Source: Asterochloris sp. CNOR1 (lineage: Eukaryota; Chlorophyta; Trebouxiophyceae; Trebouxiales; Trebouxiaceae). Taken from it: DNA of 64,000 nt. The position numbers and the translations under genes were made by a program. The notes under the pieces are model-generated. The model searched no databases, had not been told where the DNA came from, and saw only the letters and a program-made list of their open reading frames with translations. The stretch is from the NCBI GenBank assembly GCA_963969365.1, contig OZ017753.1, positions 1-64,000 on the forward strand, in the 5' to 3' direction. Below, piece by piece: positions 13,101 to 29,099 of the stretch (the first letter of the stretch is position 1; each line of letters starts with the position of its first letter).

Positions 13101-15017
13101 CAGGCAGGCTCAGCTATCATGTCAAGCGCTTGCCATGCCAGACAGCATGCAATACTGCTGAATGGGCTGCACACGCCATGGAGCCATACTGTGAACCTTC
13201 AGGCGGCCAGTCACACGCCGTGGACAGAAGCCGAGTGGACAGCATACCAGCAAGTGCTGGAAGGCGGGAAAGGGTTGCAGGGCAGGCAGGCAGACCTGCA
13301 AAGCAACTCAGAGTCGTGCCACCAATCAGGGCTCCAGCATCAGCAGCAGGCTGCCTGTAGCCACTTTGAAATTCCAGGGACAAGTGAACGCACAGCAGGC
13401 GCTAGGTACCAGCTCATGCGAGCACAAGACCAGCAGCAATTAAGCGGACCTTGGTCGCAAACATGAAGTGGTACTGGTGCGAGACCATGCCCAGCAGCAC
13501 TGATGTGACTGCCAGCAGCGCCTTGGCAGCCAGCAGTAGCATGAGTGGGAGAGGGAACGGCCGCCCATATGGCGCCCTCTGACTAGCCAGCCAGCACAGG
13601 CGCAGCAGCGGGGCCATCAGCGCCCATAGCACCAGCTCTGTGATGGATGCCATGAGCTCAGCCAGCCTGCAGGCAGGCCAGGCGATCTCTAGATGTGCCT
13701 GCAGTACTTTCACCTTATGGTCTGAGATCCTCTACGTGAGCTTGGCCAGCCTGCAGGCAGGCCATGTCAAGATGAGTTGGCTGCAGTGCTGACATCACCA
13801 CACCACTTTGAGGCACATGCCAAGGATTGAGATCATCGACATGAGATAGGCTGAAAGCCAAGGCTGTGTCTGAGGCGGGCAGGGCTCAAGATTTCAGCTT
13901 CAGCAGTTCAGCTGTGCAATGCTTGCTGTGAGCTCAGCCAGCCTGCAGGCACTGTGTCAAAGGCAGGACATACAGCACCATAATATCGGCCCCTAACTCA
14001 GCGCATCTTCAGGCTTGCCAGGACTCTGCCTCGAGTGCCGGGAGCACCAGCTCTGGGCTACTCGCCATCAGGTCAGCAAGCCCAAAGGTATACTGAGGCA
14101 GTGTCCCTACAACCCTGCCCTCCCTGCCTGCAACGGGTCCAACAAAGAGCTGCAGGTGCAGACATGAAGAGGAAAAGGAGAGTGCCTACCCTTACTACAC
14201 AAGTAGAAGATGCAGACGCACCTTTCAAGCTGCTCAATGCAGGAGAGGATGCATTCTTGCAACAATCATGCCTGGAAGTGGAACCATTCCTGCGGCACCA
14301 GTGGCAGCCACAATGTTGAGTGCATATAGTGCACTGAACACTGGCGTGAGGACGCAGCATCACACAGTCTTCTCTGCAGTGCTAGTCTGGGAACACTTGC
14401 TCATTGGCGTTGAGCTGCGTCCTGGAGCACCAACATCTGAGCTTGGCTTCACTACCACCACTGACCGCCAGCTGCTGGGCTAGCTGTCAGCCCCAGCAGA
14501 CAAATGAATGCATGTGAACCTTCAAGGCATACACTGGCAACGCCTCCCATGACTCCCATGCAGAACCATGCGTGCATGTGCTGCTACGTGATGCAGATGT
14601 CCAGGGCAGCAGGGCACACCTGGGCTCGTGTGACAGGTGCTTTTGCGCTGCGCGCTCCTGCTGAGCCAGGCAGAGGGACCCGCAGGCCACCAGGAGCAGG
14701 CATATGAGCTCCAGCAGAGCAAAACGCTCCACAATGTCGTGCAGATGCCGGCGCCGCTGCTGTCCATCACTGAGAACCTGGACAGGCAGGGCAATGCTTC
14801 AGGCGGTGAGCAGGAGCTCAGCACAATAAGCCTGTCAAATTACCTTGCGAATCTTTATCCACAGATGTGGCAATGCACAGACCAGCACTGCATAGTTGCT
14901 GCAGCTGCCTGCCAGCAGCAGGATCATCCTGACTTGCATGGTTGCAAGTCCGGCTACATCTTTCAAAAAGTGTTGCTTGCATCTATTTCCTGCATTTTCT
15001 TGATAGTCCTGGGCCAC
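1126..15017 (-). CDS. ABC transporter, ABCC10/MRP7-type full transporter
   Basis: ATP-driven exporter of organic anions or conjugates, a membrane protein of about 1,900 residues in some 36 exons. Order: five-span TMD0 (15017-12956), TMD1 (12686-9808), NBD1 (9162-6826), TMD2 (6027-4068), NBD2 (3645-1126). NBD1 shows FSW (A-loop), GEVGAGKS (Walker A), LSGGQ and a Walker B ending LDD. NBD2 shows GRTGGAGKSS, LSQGQ and LLDE. The catalytic Glu is thus kept only in NBD2, as is usual in ABCC. NANDLWLSFW, GLSLSYAL and SVERIEY match the MRP7/ABCC10 branch. Exons from the 3' end: 1126-1430, 1511-1580, 1664-1758, 2742-2937, 3055-3209, 3345-3645, 3773-3885, 4068-4205, 4410-4540, 4747-4882, 4989-5110, 5214-5300, 5391-5884, 6027-6280, 6826-6922, 7128-7307, 7505-7688, 8139-8259, 8465-8579, 8740-8786, 8993-9162, 9329-9483, 9808-10009, 10189-10307, 10520-10598, 10844-10962, 11181-11302, 11582-11711, 11903-12089, 12171-12343, 12511-12686, 12956-13091, 13248-13295, 13450-13666, 14620-14777, 14844-15017. 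All joins are in phase. The start Met (15017) is the weakest call. The 8139 donor is GC. Confidence 0.93.
13655..13960. repeat. Three copies of an exon-start junction in an intron
   Basis: The acceptor and start of the transporter exon 13450-13666 reads CAGCCTGCAGGCA on the + strand near 13663. The same block recurs near 13747 and 13933, each preceded by GAGCTTGGC or GAGCTCAGC. Only the first copy continues into an open exon in phase with its neighbours. The others are decayed direct copies in the adjoining intron. Confidence 0.6.
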
Positions 15018-16262
15018 ACTGAGTCGCTATCGTGAAGTGTTCGATCTGATTCTTCCGTTCTTGCATGTCCACACACAACAGACAATTGATGAGATCCCCT
15101 GATGAGGGATCCAGTTCATGGTGTGCAGGGTTGCATGTAGCATGAGTGGTGGTGGCACTACCCTCAAACCTTTGCACCCACAAGGCCACATGCCTCCTGT
15201 CACCTGGCTGCAGGTGCAGTTATGCAGTCAGAGACAGCTGGACTCTCCTTCGCAGCCACACAAGTCAGCAGGACAGTGAAGCGCATCGCATGCAGCGTTG
15301 ACTGGAGAGCACACCTGCCCCTTTCCAGTGCAGGTGCTAAACCCCTCAGCCCTGCTCAGCTCCATTACAGTTTGCAGCCCATGCTGGCAAACGGCTGGAG
15401 CTTTGTCAGGAGCCGCATATCAGGAGCTTGGACTGCTCCACCTGGCGCCTGCTGTAGCAGGCTTTAGCCTGGACATGGTGCCAGCAATGCCCTGCTGGAC
15501 CTGGCATAGACTGGGCCCTGGCTGACCAGACTGAACCCCATGAGAGCCAGATGGTGGCAACCCCCTTGCTTTGAAGCACATCAACTTATTCATAGACGCT
15601 TGTCATTGCTAAGTACCTCAGTTGTGGCTTCACTTGTATCAGCCAAGCCACTTTCCACTAACACTCCTCTGTCTCTCAAGAGCAGACAGTGGGTTGTGCT
15701 TGTGATCAACCAGCTTAAAAACCACATCAGATGTCCTCTTATGTGGGATGTTGGAGTCCACAAGATCTTGCATGAATGCATGTTGCACAATTGAGGGTAG
15801 CATGCAAGCCAAGCATTGCATAAGGAGACAGCAGAATGATCTAGCAAATCGAAGCCCTGTGCTTCATTGCAAGGGCACGAATTAACACCCTAGCTGGCTG
15901 CTCAGGGTCAGCATGTGGTATGAAGACCCATGCAAGCTTTGCAAACATATACACCTGACATGTCATTGTGGCACTTGAAAAGTTGACTGAATGCCAGCAA
16001 GCAGGGCTGCACATATGGTACAAACAGTGATTACAGCTGTCCAAGGGGCTCCTAGACACCGACAGGCCTGGCAGCCTGCAGCAAAGAGTAGTGGCCCCAG
16101 AATAGAGTATGCCTCAAATCGCGAGGGCCAGCTGCCACACAGTCATTGGCATGGAGAAAAAGATCCAAATCAGTCAGGCTGCATCCTGGTGTAGGAATGT
16201 AGCAGCTGTAGCACCTCCAGAGCTCAATGCTGTCATGTCGTCTTGAATGCCTTTGATATATA
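15018..16262. other. Intergenic stretch, no gene recognised
   Basis: This lies between the 5' end of the transporter (-) and the 3' end of the dehydrogenase (-). Only short frames without family resemblance or splice-phase continuity occur. It could hold the transporter promoter and 5' UTR, and possibly a non-coding 5' exon. Nothing else is visible. Confidence 0.6.
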
Positions 16263-18296
16263 TCACAGGTCGGGGGCGGGAGCAGTCGTATCAGGCATTG
16301 CAAATTGAGAGATGTCTGGGGCTTTCTTGGACAGCTCCGCGATGGTCAGCTCGTAGCTGCAGTGTAAAAATGATTTGTTGATGCGCTCTCATGCTGCTAT
16401 ATGCACACAACAGTCAAATAGGCGCAGATATGCTCACAGCTCCTTGGCGGCCTCGGCATCAGCAGTGATGGAGTTGGTGACTCCAGGCTCCCCGTCGTTT
16501 TTCATATGGATCACAGCTGGGCCCTTGTAGGGCGGTCCAAAGTCTGCAGAATCGTGAGTCGGAGTTAGCTGGCATTTGCAGTGGCACAAGACAGAGATGT
16601 TGCAAACACAGCTAGCCAGACTGAGGGGCACAGACCAGCAGCGAATGTGTCATGCCAGACCCAAAAAAGAGCAGAGCAGGTGGTCTCACATGCAAAGCCT
16701 CTGCCTGTGAGCTCTGGGTCCGTAGCTGCCTTGATAATTGGTATTGCTCCCCGCTCGGCCGATTGCCCCCAGACCTTGTCCAGCACTGGAAACGCCACAC
16801 CTTCTGGCTTGCTCTTATCAGTCTTGCTGTACAGCTCAGTGTCAGCCACCCCTGCAGCAGTCACAGAATCTGTGAGGTGCGAGGTTTGGGAAACTCAGTG
16901 GCCAGAAGGCAAGCTCACCTGGATGACATGCAAAGCAGTCAATGCCTTGCCCATTGAGCCTTCTGGCAAACTCGCGGGCCAACATGATGTTGAACATCTT
17001 AGTGCAGCCTGCAGCACACTCACAGCAAGCCACTGAACTCATGCAGCTCCTGAGCAGGGGAAGATAGCTCAGGAAGTGTGGGATCACTTTCTGCGGCGGC
17101 AGTCACTCACTGTACAGCCCCAGTCCACTGCGCACTTGCTGCCCGCCATCATTTCGCAGCACCTCCCTCCAGTCTGACCGCCCAAAGCTTTCTGTTATGG
17201 AGCTGCAATGCAGCAGGCCTGGATGGTCTACAGAGAGTCAATGTCGTGCCCTGGGAAGGTGAAAGCGATGACGGAGGCTAAGGGATGACTTGCCAAAGCT
17301 ATGACCCGTACACTGTGACTCTCTGTGCCAGCAGCAGCATCCCTAAGCACAACAGTCAAGCAGCCATCAAAGCATGGCAGGCCTGCTGAACTTGCTCACC
17401 CCAGATTGATGATGCGCGATGGCCTGTTCCGCTTGAAATTGTCCAGGAGCAGGTGAGTGAGGTAGAAAGGACCAAAATGATTGACGCCCATTGTAATCTC
17501 ATAGTCCTCCTCTGTCCTGGCATCTGGTGGCAGAAACACACCTGCAGGAAGACAACGACTGGCATGAAGCCCTGTCAGCATATGCATGACAACATAGCAA
17601 GCACCTGAGGCTGCTTGTGCTGCATTGCTGCTCTGCCGACCTCCCGTGACTGATAAGCTCTGTACAGGCCCCATATTGATGTCAGCAGATTAGCATGCTG
17701 CTGCATAAATGATGAGGCTCACCTGCATTGTTGATGAGGGCATGCAGCTCCAGCTTGCGATCCTGCACCTCCTTAGCGAACTCCTTGATGCTGCTGCAGG
17801 GCTACCACGCACTTGTCAGCACTGTCACTGGGGCTGTGGAAGCAAACAGATGCTGCTGCTGGAGTTGATCTGCTGACTTCAAGCTTCATGGCCACCCTGT
17901 GCAATTGTGGCAATCTCCCCAACTGTACCGCTGATGCGCCAGCAGCGCTGCTGAGGGGGCACTTTTAGCGCCAGATTCAGCACACCTGAAGGATGCCAGA
18001 TCCAGGTGCATTGCCTCCACCTTGGCATCTGGTGTCTCGGTCTTGATCCTTTGGACAGCAGCAGCTGCCTTCTCCCTGTTCTGATTGGCCACAATGACAT
18101 GCCCATGTGCAGCAGCCAAAGCCCTGGCAGCCTCTCTGCCAATGCCTGAGTCGCCACCTGCACGTGGCCAATGCTGCATGTGATGCCTGGCAGTTGCTTA
18201 CCTGGCAGGCAATCACAGTGATGCTTGTCTGCAATTGAAGTCAGCCCTGCCTGTGATCAGAAATGTCTGGCCTGCCACTGATGGTGGAGTGGCAGC
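16263..18296 (-). CDS. Short-chain dehydrogenase/reductase, retinol dehydrogenase-like
   Basis: NAD(P)-dependent oxidoreductase of the classical/extended SDR fold, about 324 residues over nine exons: 18251-18296, 17986-18157, 17723-17793, 17400-17541, 17111-17202, 16919-17008, 16690-16851, 16438-16543, 16263-16356. Visible motifs in order: TGGDSGIGREA (cofactor-binding glycine motif), HLDLAS (adenine pocket), INNAG, VNHFGPFYLT, YSCTK (catalytic YxxxK) and CHPGVADTEL. The C-terminal part GRGFAYFGPPYKGPA resembles retinol dehydrogenase, WWOX and Tic32-like SDRs. All junctions are phase-consistent. The first exon joins only through a GC donor at 18251 (G|GCAGGG), which restores TFLITGGDSGIG. The substrate cannot be told from sequence. 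The very N-terminus, possibly one more upstream exon, is not resolved. Confidence 0.88.
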
Positions 18297-18369
18297 CTGC
18301 ATGCTGGCAGCCAGTATGCTGATGGCCCTTGTTAAACCTGTCCTACTCATCAATCTAACCAGACCTAGC

Positions 18370-18377
18370 TAGGGTTT
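18370..18377 (-). promoter_or_regulatory. Telo-box-like motif (AAACCCTA) in a divergent intergenic region
   Basis: TAGGGTTT on the + strand, which is AAACCCTA on the other strand, sits between the divergently arranged dehydrogenase (-) and plastid membrane protein gene (+). In plants this motif occurs in promoters of translation and replication genes. A single octamer is weak evidence, and chance is possible this close to a telomere-type repeat source. Confidence 0.25.
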
Positions 18378-18769
18378 GCTCCCTACACACAGCATGCAGG
18401 TGACCTGCAGCCCTCACCAAAACATTCACCTGCCTCATTGCTCATGACAATCTGACAGCAACAAGCATCATGCGCTTGAGGGCAGAGAATCACTGCTCGG
18501 GGTCCCTGAAGGTCAAGGCTATGGCAATCCAGTCGATTGTTCTGTGGCATCCAGATGCAAATGTGCTCTAGTACATCACTGCTCAGCAGCCCTGCCCGCT
18601 GCTGGAGGGACTCAGAGGACTCTGAGGGCTGCTTGGCACAGCAGCCACCTGCTGGGCTGCAATCCAGCACCCTAAATGCCCTTTAAGCCCCAACCTGCCC
18701 TTGTTGGGAGTCATGATTAGTTAGGCACTACTTCCTCATCAATGTCATGGCTCATGGGCCGGTTTCAAG

Positions 18770-20760
18770 ATGGCACTGTGGAAAGCCCCCTCCACGATGC
18801 AACTGGGTACCGGCAGCCACACATGCACAAAACCTTGTGCCCTGAGGCTTCATTTATCGAGCTGGTCTAAAACAAATGTGCCGGGATGCCACAGATTGAA
18901 CACGACCATTAGACATCATAGACATGATAGGCAGCGAAGGCGCCATGCCTGTCACCGCATTAGTACATGCAGAGCCCAGCAGGATGGCTCTGCAGAGAGC
19001 AGCACCAATCTGGTCAGCACTGTTGGATTGTTTGGCCTGTGGATCGCTCTTGCAGGTCAGTCTGCAAACGCCACCTGCCCTGCTCTTGCATCACCTGCCC
19101 CGGGGCTCTACTTGAGAGCTCATGCTGTTATGCAGCATTCGCCTTTGTGCTGTCGCCGAATCAAACTCCTTACAGGTGAGGCTTGATACTGCGCAGCAGT
19201 GTCCTGGCTGCCAGTAGACTCTGCTGCACCTGTTGTCAAGCTGCACATGCAGCCTAGGCCTAGCTGCAGTTCAAACTGCTTCACGTTTTCAAGCTGCGGA
19301 TGCAGCCAAGGCCTGCTCTGTTCAGCGCTGCTTGCATGGCATGCAAAGCACACTTCAGCCCATCAGCCAATCATTGTAGGGACATCTACCTCATACAGAA
19401 GCTGGTGGGCCTTGGAGAGAATGATGGGGTCCAGATCAATGTGGTGGTCACCCAGATGTTTTACCTGATGGGTGTCTGGCCCGGAATTTATGCCGCTCTG
19501 CTGCTGCCCTCTGCCAAGAGCGGCAACAAGGTGAGACTGCAGCGCCCGACAGGAGCCTACATACTGTCTGCTTAGTACATCACTGCGCTGGCTGCAAGGT
19601 CTGCCTCTTGTTTGTAGCATGCACTTCACCCTCCCTGTAGGTGCCGGCTTGGCCGTTTGTGGTTGGCTCGTTCGCCTTTGGCATCTTTGCCTTGGCGCCC
19701 TACTTTGCCCTATGGGAGCCGCCAAAGGAGAAGCCTCAGGCGCCGCCGGCCAAGATTGACTTGGTGAGGCTCCTGCAAGCCTGCACAGCACTGATGCTGG
19801 TCACCAGCTGCTGCACTCCATGGATATTACACCTGCAAGCCCCAAACCCTGCTTGCGTGCACAGCGTTTCTTAAGGCACCCCATTGCCGGCTTGCTGCTG
19901 AGGTGCTGGGGCCAGACAAGCCCTGCAAAGTGTGTTATGGGATTGTAAAAATGTTGCAATATTGTGTGTAACAAGGTTGCAATATCGCTGTGAAACCCTT
20001 TGCACCATATTGATGCAGGGGGCCTTCCAACATGTGACCATCAAATTGTCCTACCTGATTGCTGGTACTACGAACCATACCCTCCACTGTGACCCCTCTG
20101 GCCGCTGCAGGATGGCTGGCGCAGCCTGGGAGTGAAGGCCACAGAGTCGCCCATCATTGCCTGGCTGCTGCTGGTCAGCGCAGTGGCCTGCCTGGGCCAG
20201 GCTGCCCTGGCAGGGGGTGAGGCCTGGGCTGGCTTCCTGCGCTACTTTGACGAGTCTCGTGCAGTGCACGCAACCGCCCTTGACTTCACAGCCCTGACGG
20301 TGGTGGCACCCACCTGGATGCGGAACGATGCCCAAGTGCGGCAATGGGAGGGCAGGTGAGCACAATGCTGCAGACCTTGGGATCCCTGACGGCAGGACTG
20401 CAGGGAGCACCACTGCACAGCTGCATGTCAGGCTGCCTGGTGGCTGTCATTGCCTTCTAGTGCGACATGCAGTCCCTGATGCCAGGCAGCAGGCAGCTTG
20501 GGGGCGCCTGCCTAGCAGTTTGTGCAATGAATCTGGTGGTTGTCAAACGTAAAACGAGCAGTGCTCTTAAGGGTGGCCCATGCAGTGACAGCTGCTGTTT
20601 GACGTCGCTGTCTGAGGCTTCAAGCAGTGCATAGCCATCAAGCTGGACACACCGCAACAGTGATGGCACATGCTGCAGGGATAGATGGCTCACGCCGCTC
20701 AGCTTCCTGCCGGTGATTGGGCCAGCCATTTACCTGGTCCTGAGGCCAAAGGCCAAGTAG
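18770..20760 (+). CDS. Probable plastid-targeted multi-spanning membrane protein, unknown function
   Basis: Proposed exons: 18770-19012, 19399-19530, 19641-19763, 20111-20355, 20703-20760; about 266 residues, all joins in phase. The first about 70 residues are rich in Ser, Thr, Arg and His with almost no acid, like a chloroplast transit peptide. Later exons hold four or five hydrophobic spans: MFYLMGVWPGIYAALLL, FVVGSFAFGIFALAPYFALW, IIAWLLLVSAVACLG, a weaker TALTVVAP segment, and a C-terminal FLPVIGPAIYLVLRP. The ending GPxxYLxLRP with basic tail recalls conserved proteins of phototrophs, but I cannot name the family. An alternative exon 1 end near 19049 would add a span (GLFGLWIALAG) but breaks phase with the next exon. 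The stop is TAG. Confidence 0.72.
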
Positions 20761-21320
20761 ACACTATCTTCAGGCTCCCAGTGTGCTAGTCCTAGGAGGA
20801 GCTTCACTGCTGCATGACGCACAAACAGCTCTGTGACCCTGCCGCCAATTCCCAGGTTCGCATATGTTTCCAGGCTGCTTGGTCACAACTTTGAAGATAG
20901 ATTGCAGCTTAAAAGAGATGAATGTATACACTTACTGGTGCTTGATACATGAAATGTTACGGCCAAAACAGCTGGGCAGGGGGAAAGGCAGCAGTTGGAA
21001 GTGGGTTGTGGAGGAATGCATGGCCTCAAGGCGCAGTGCGGCCCCTGCTAGGACCAACACATCAGCAGGAGCTGCCTGAGCAAGGAGTGTCGAAGATGAA
21101 AAGGGCTTTCAGCTTGAGGCTAGGCAGCCACGTTATGCCTCAAGTCAAGGTCAATGCTCAAGCAGTCAGCTTGTGCAAGAGGCTTACTGCTGGAACTCAA
21201 GAGCCAAGTGATGCATCAAAGTGTGGTGGACCCAGACCGGGAATACGCGACCTCTCTGGGTGGAGATGCAAGACTGGCTGTGACGAGCTCAGATGCACGA
21301 CAGATGGACGCATGCGGCCA
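20761..21320. other. Convergent 3' intergenic region
   Basis: This lies between the end of the plastid membrane protein gene (+) and the end of the kinase locus (-), so it should contain two 3' UTRs. A long open frame on the + strand starts at 20949 and runs over the last kinase exons. It has no recognisable domain and is antisense to exons with clear kinase motifs. No other feature is seen. Confidence 0.55.
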
Positions 21321-26527
<5,207 letters not shown>

Positions 26528-26528
<1 letters not shown>

Positions 26529-26790
26529 CTGCAGACAGCAGGGCAGGGTCTCTCACAGAGTGGCCTCTGCTGACAGCACAACGGGACACCTGAGGCACAT
26601 GATCTAGGCAAGACATGCGACTGAGAAGCCATGGGTCTCTGTTGCAGGCAAGGTTTTGCTAGCAAACACTGCAATGCAGCTGCAGACAACGGGGCAGGGT
26701 CTGTTGCAGCAGAACAGCCTCGGCTGACAGCTGCACAGGAGGACACCTGAGGGACACGTCCTAGGCACCTCAAGCGACTGAGACCAAATG
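26528..26790. repeat. Two-copy repeat in the PCMT-kinase intron
   Basis: The block CTGCAGACAGCAGGGCAGGG at 26528 and on, with its following about 80 bases, recurs at about 26681 as CTGCAGACAACGGGGCAGGG. Both end near a GCGACTGAGA block (26620, 26775). The copy carries the acceptor region of kinase-linker exon 26376-26528 into the preceding intron. Confidence 0.65.
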
Positions 26791-26826
26791 CTCTGTGTTG
26801 CCAGGGAACACTGAAATGCAGAATAC

Positions 26827-28749
26827 CTGCACGCCCTCTGCCTCCATAAGCACGTCCAGCGGCGGCACCTGCCCCAGCACGATGGGCTCTGGCACAGGGC
26901 CGCCATCCATGGGTCGCAGCAGCAGCAGCAGCTGCCCCTCGCAGGGGACTGTCATCTTGCCACCTGCAGCGGACAAGGCATGCATGGTGAGGTCCTCTGA
27001 GCTGTCAGTGTGCGCGCGGCAGCAGCAGCAGCAGCTCCCCTCAAAGGAGACAGCCATCCTGCCACCTGCAGTAGATGGTGGGGACATCTGTGCTGTCAAT
27101 ATGGGATTCAACAGCAGCAGCCGCTGCACCTCGCAGAGGACGGTCAATTTGCCACCTGCCTGGGGCAGCTGCAGCGCCAGTCTGCATCCAGCACTGCACT
27201 GGTACCCTGGAGCATTTGCGGCTTCAGGCAGCGCCCCAAAAACCACAGTCACTTTGTCATAATGCCCGACACGCTGGAACACAAATAGAAGGGAGCAACC
27301 TCACCTGGCTCACTGCTTGGACAACTCCTCCCTCAGCAGGAGACTGACACAACTGCTCACGGCAGCTCGCCGACACCACTTTGGGGCAACGACTTGCCAC
27401 ATGCCAAGTGCACAGCAAATTGCGCAAGACGACAGTAAAGGCAAGCCTGATTCCTCACCAGGCTTGAGCAGCTTGAGCAGGTCCCGCAGGCGCGGCTTAG
27501 GGCAGCTCCCCCCCACGTGGATGCGGTCAAATCGCCCCAGAGCCGCCATCACGGTTTGGTCGAAGCAGCTGCCGTGCACGAAGGTGCAGCTGAGGGAGGA
27601 CAGGCCGCGTTGCTGCTGCACCGCAGCTTGGCGGTCCGTTGCGTACTGCATGGCTGGCTGCCAGACCTGCAGGGTGGGAGGTGAAGGTGGTGACAGCATC
27701 GCCCTGTACTCCATGACATGCCGCTTGGAGAGAAAGGTTGTGCCCTGCCAGCATGGTCGGGACCTGCACTCAAGAGCATGCTGCCTGTAGCTAGTTCCTA
27801 TGTAGCAAAGCCACATCTCCACACCCACAGCTCGGCATAGTGTTCCCCACAGGGGTGGGTTCTCGGGTTCACGGCCTCACCTCCACACCCACAGCTCGCC
27901 CGGTGTCCCCCACCAGGTGCCCTGCCAGCATGGTCAGGAAGCCGCACCCCGAGCCCACATCCAGAAAGAGGTGCCCCTCCCCTGGGGCGAGAGCCTGCAT
28001 GGACAGCCCCTCCGCGCGCATGTCCCCCAGCACGATGCCTGCTGTTGCGATGAGGACGCTGCCGCAGCTCCACGCCTGCTCCCTCTGCAGGCAGGGGGCA
28101 ACGGCCATGGGGGCTGTGCTCTGCTGAGGAGCTGTGCAGGGCGATGGCTGCAGGCTATCAGCGCAACAGGCTCACAGCACAACGCGAGCTCACTCTCTGT
28201 GGGGCCTACACTTGAACATGCAGATTGCTGCTCACACACTACTCCAACATTGACTCTGAGTGTCCCTTCTGGTCCTATCAGTTGAGTTGAGGTGCACAAT
28301 TCTGAGTCAAGCAGCTCAGACACGGTAATGCTTGAAGCAGCAGCATGCAGACCGGAACACTGCAACGCCAACTGGTGACTCACCACTCCTGCTGGCAGGA
28401 ACAGGAGTATGAGGCTCACACTGTGTATGCTGCTGATAGCACACAAGAAGCGTTAGGGCAGCACATTCCAAGCCAGGTGCAAAGGCCCCTGTCTTTGCTG
28501 CCAGTAGCGGGCGGTGCCTTCAATGTCAACGTCGTGCCCGGAGAGGCTGGTTGAGAGCATGAAGATGGCGAGAGGCACGGCTGCCCAGAATTCGCCAGAA
28601 GAAATGCCTACAGGTCATACCCAGCAGTGGCGACTTACCGCCTCAGCTGGCAGGAACACTGAGCGGGGGATGAGGCGCAGAGCCTCCTCCAGCTGCGGGT
28701 TCACCGTGACCGTGGCGTGGATGGCCGCAATCAGCCGGCTGACACAGTC
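26827..28749 (-). CDS. Protein-L-isoaspartate O-methyltransferase-like domain (PCMT/PCMTD-like), middle module
   Basis: Transfers methyl from S-adenosylmethionine to L-isoaspartyl residues in damaged proteins in the canonical family; PCMTD relatives may act as ubiquitin-ligase adaptors. Exons: 28639-28749, 27881-28084, 27459-27666, 26827-26963; all in phase, about 220 residues. Motifs: ALRLIPRSVFLPAEA (N-terminal PCMT region), FLDVGSGCGFLTML (SAM motif I), FDRIHVGGSCP (equivalent of the family's HVGAAAP), LLKPGGKMTVPCEGQLLLL (post-motif strand). The expected substrate loop (HGxTIS-like) between 28639 and 28084 was not found, so either a small exon is missing from my model or the loop is divergent. 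Upstream it joins the last armadillo exon in phase 0, and downstream the kinase linker in phase 0. No separate start or stop is seen. Confidence 0.82.
27028..27153 (-). repeat. Two tandem degenerate copies of the last PCMT exon start
   Basis: The true exon begins after CAG at 26963 with codons for GGKMTVPCEGQLLLLLRP. Two further stretches, each preceded by an AG acceptor, begin near 27066 and 27153 and translate as GGRMAVSFEGSCCCCCR and GGKLTVLCEVQRLLLLNP in the same phase. Both lie in the intron upstream of the true exon. Spacing is 87-103 bases. They are either decayed copies or cryptic alternative exons. Confidence 0.75.
27810..27915. repeat. Duplicated PCMT exon end
   Basis: TCCACACCCACAGCTCG occurs at 27821-27837 and again at 27883-27899. 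The second copy is the 3' end of exon 27881-28084 in minus sense. The first lies in the downstream intron, with GTGT(T/C)CCCCAC following in both. The period is 62 bases. Confidence 0.65.
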
Positions 28750-29099
28750 CTGCAGGCAGAGAGGCTTGCAAGCTTTCACACTTGTGGTGCCATGTAGGAG
28801 ACAGGAGATGCAGGAGGGTCGCAGGCTGATCGTCTGCCTTAGGGCAGGGCATGGCTGCCTGTTCCAGACAGGCCTAGGCAGGAGAGCAACCAGGCATGCA
28901 GTGTCGCTGAGGGGCTCACGCAGGCCGGCACAGGACTGGGCTGGAGCAAGCAGTGGAGCCAGCCCCACTGGCTCGCCATGCTGCAGCGGTGCATGGCACG
29001 CAAGACAGGGGCATCACCTGCAAGATGCGCTGAGAGCTGCATGGCAAAGCAAAACAGGGCTCCAGCAGCGCTGGGATTGATGTTTAGAGTGCACCTCAC

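Noticed and set aside
18770-20760. Genetic code with TAG reassigned to an amino acid (to explain the LHCB7 TAG)
   Set aside because: TAG is the apparent natural stop of this gene right after a conserved-looking C-terminus, so reassignment is unlikely.
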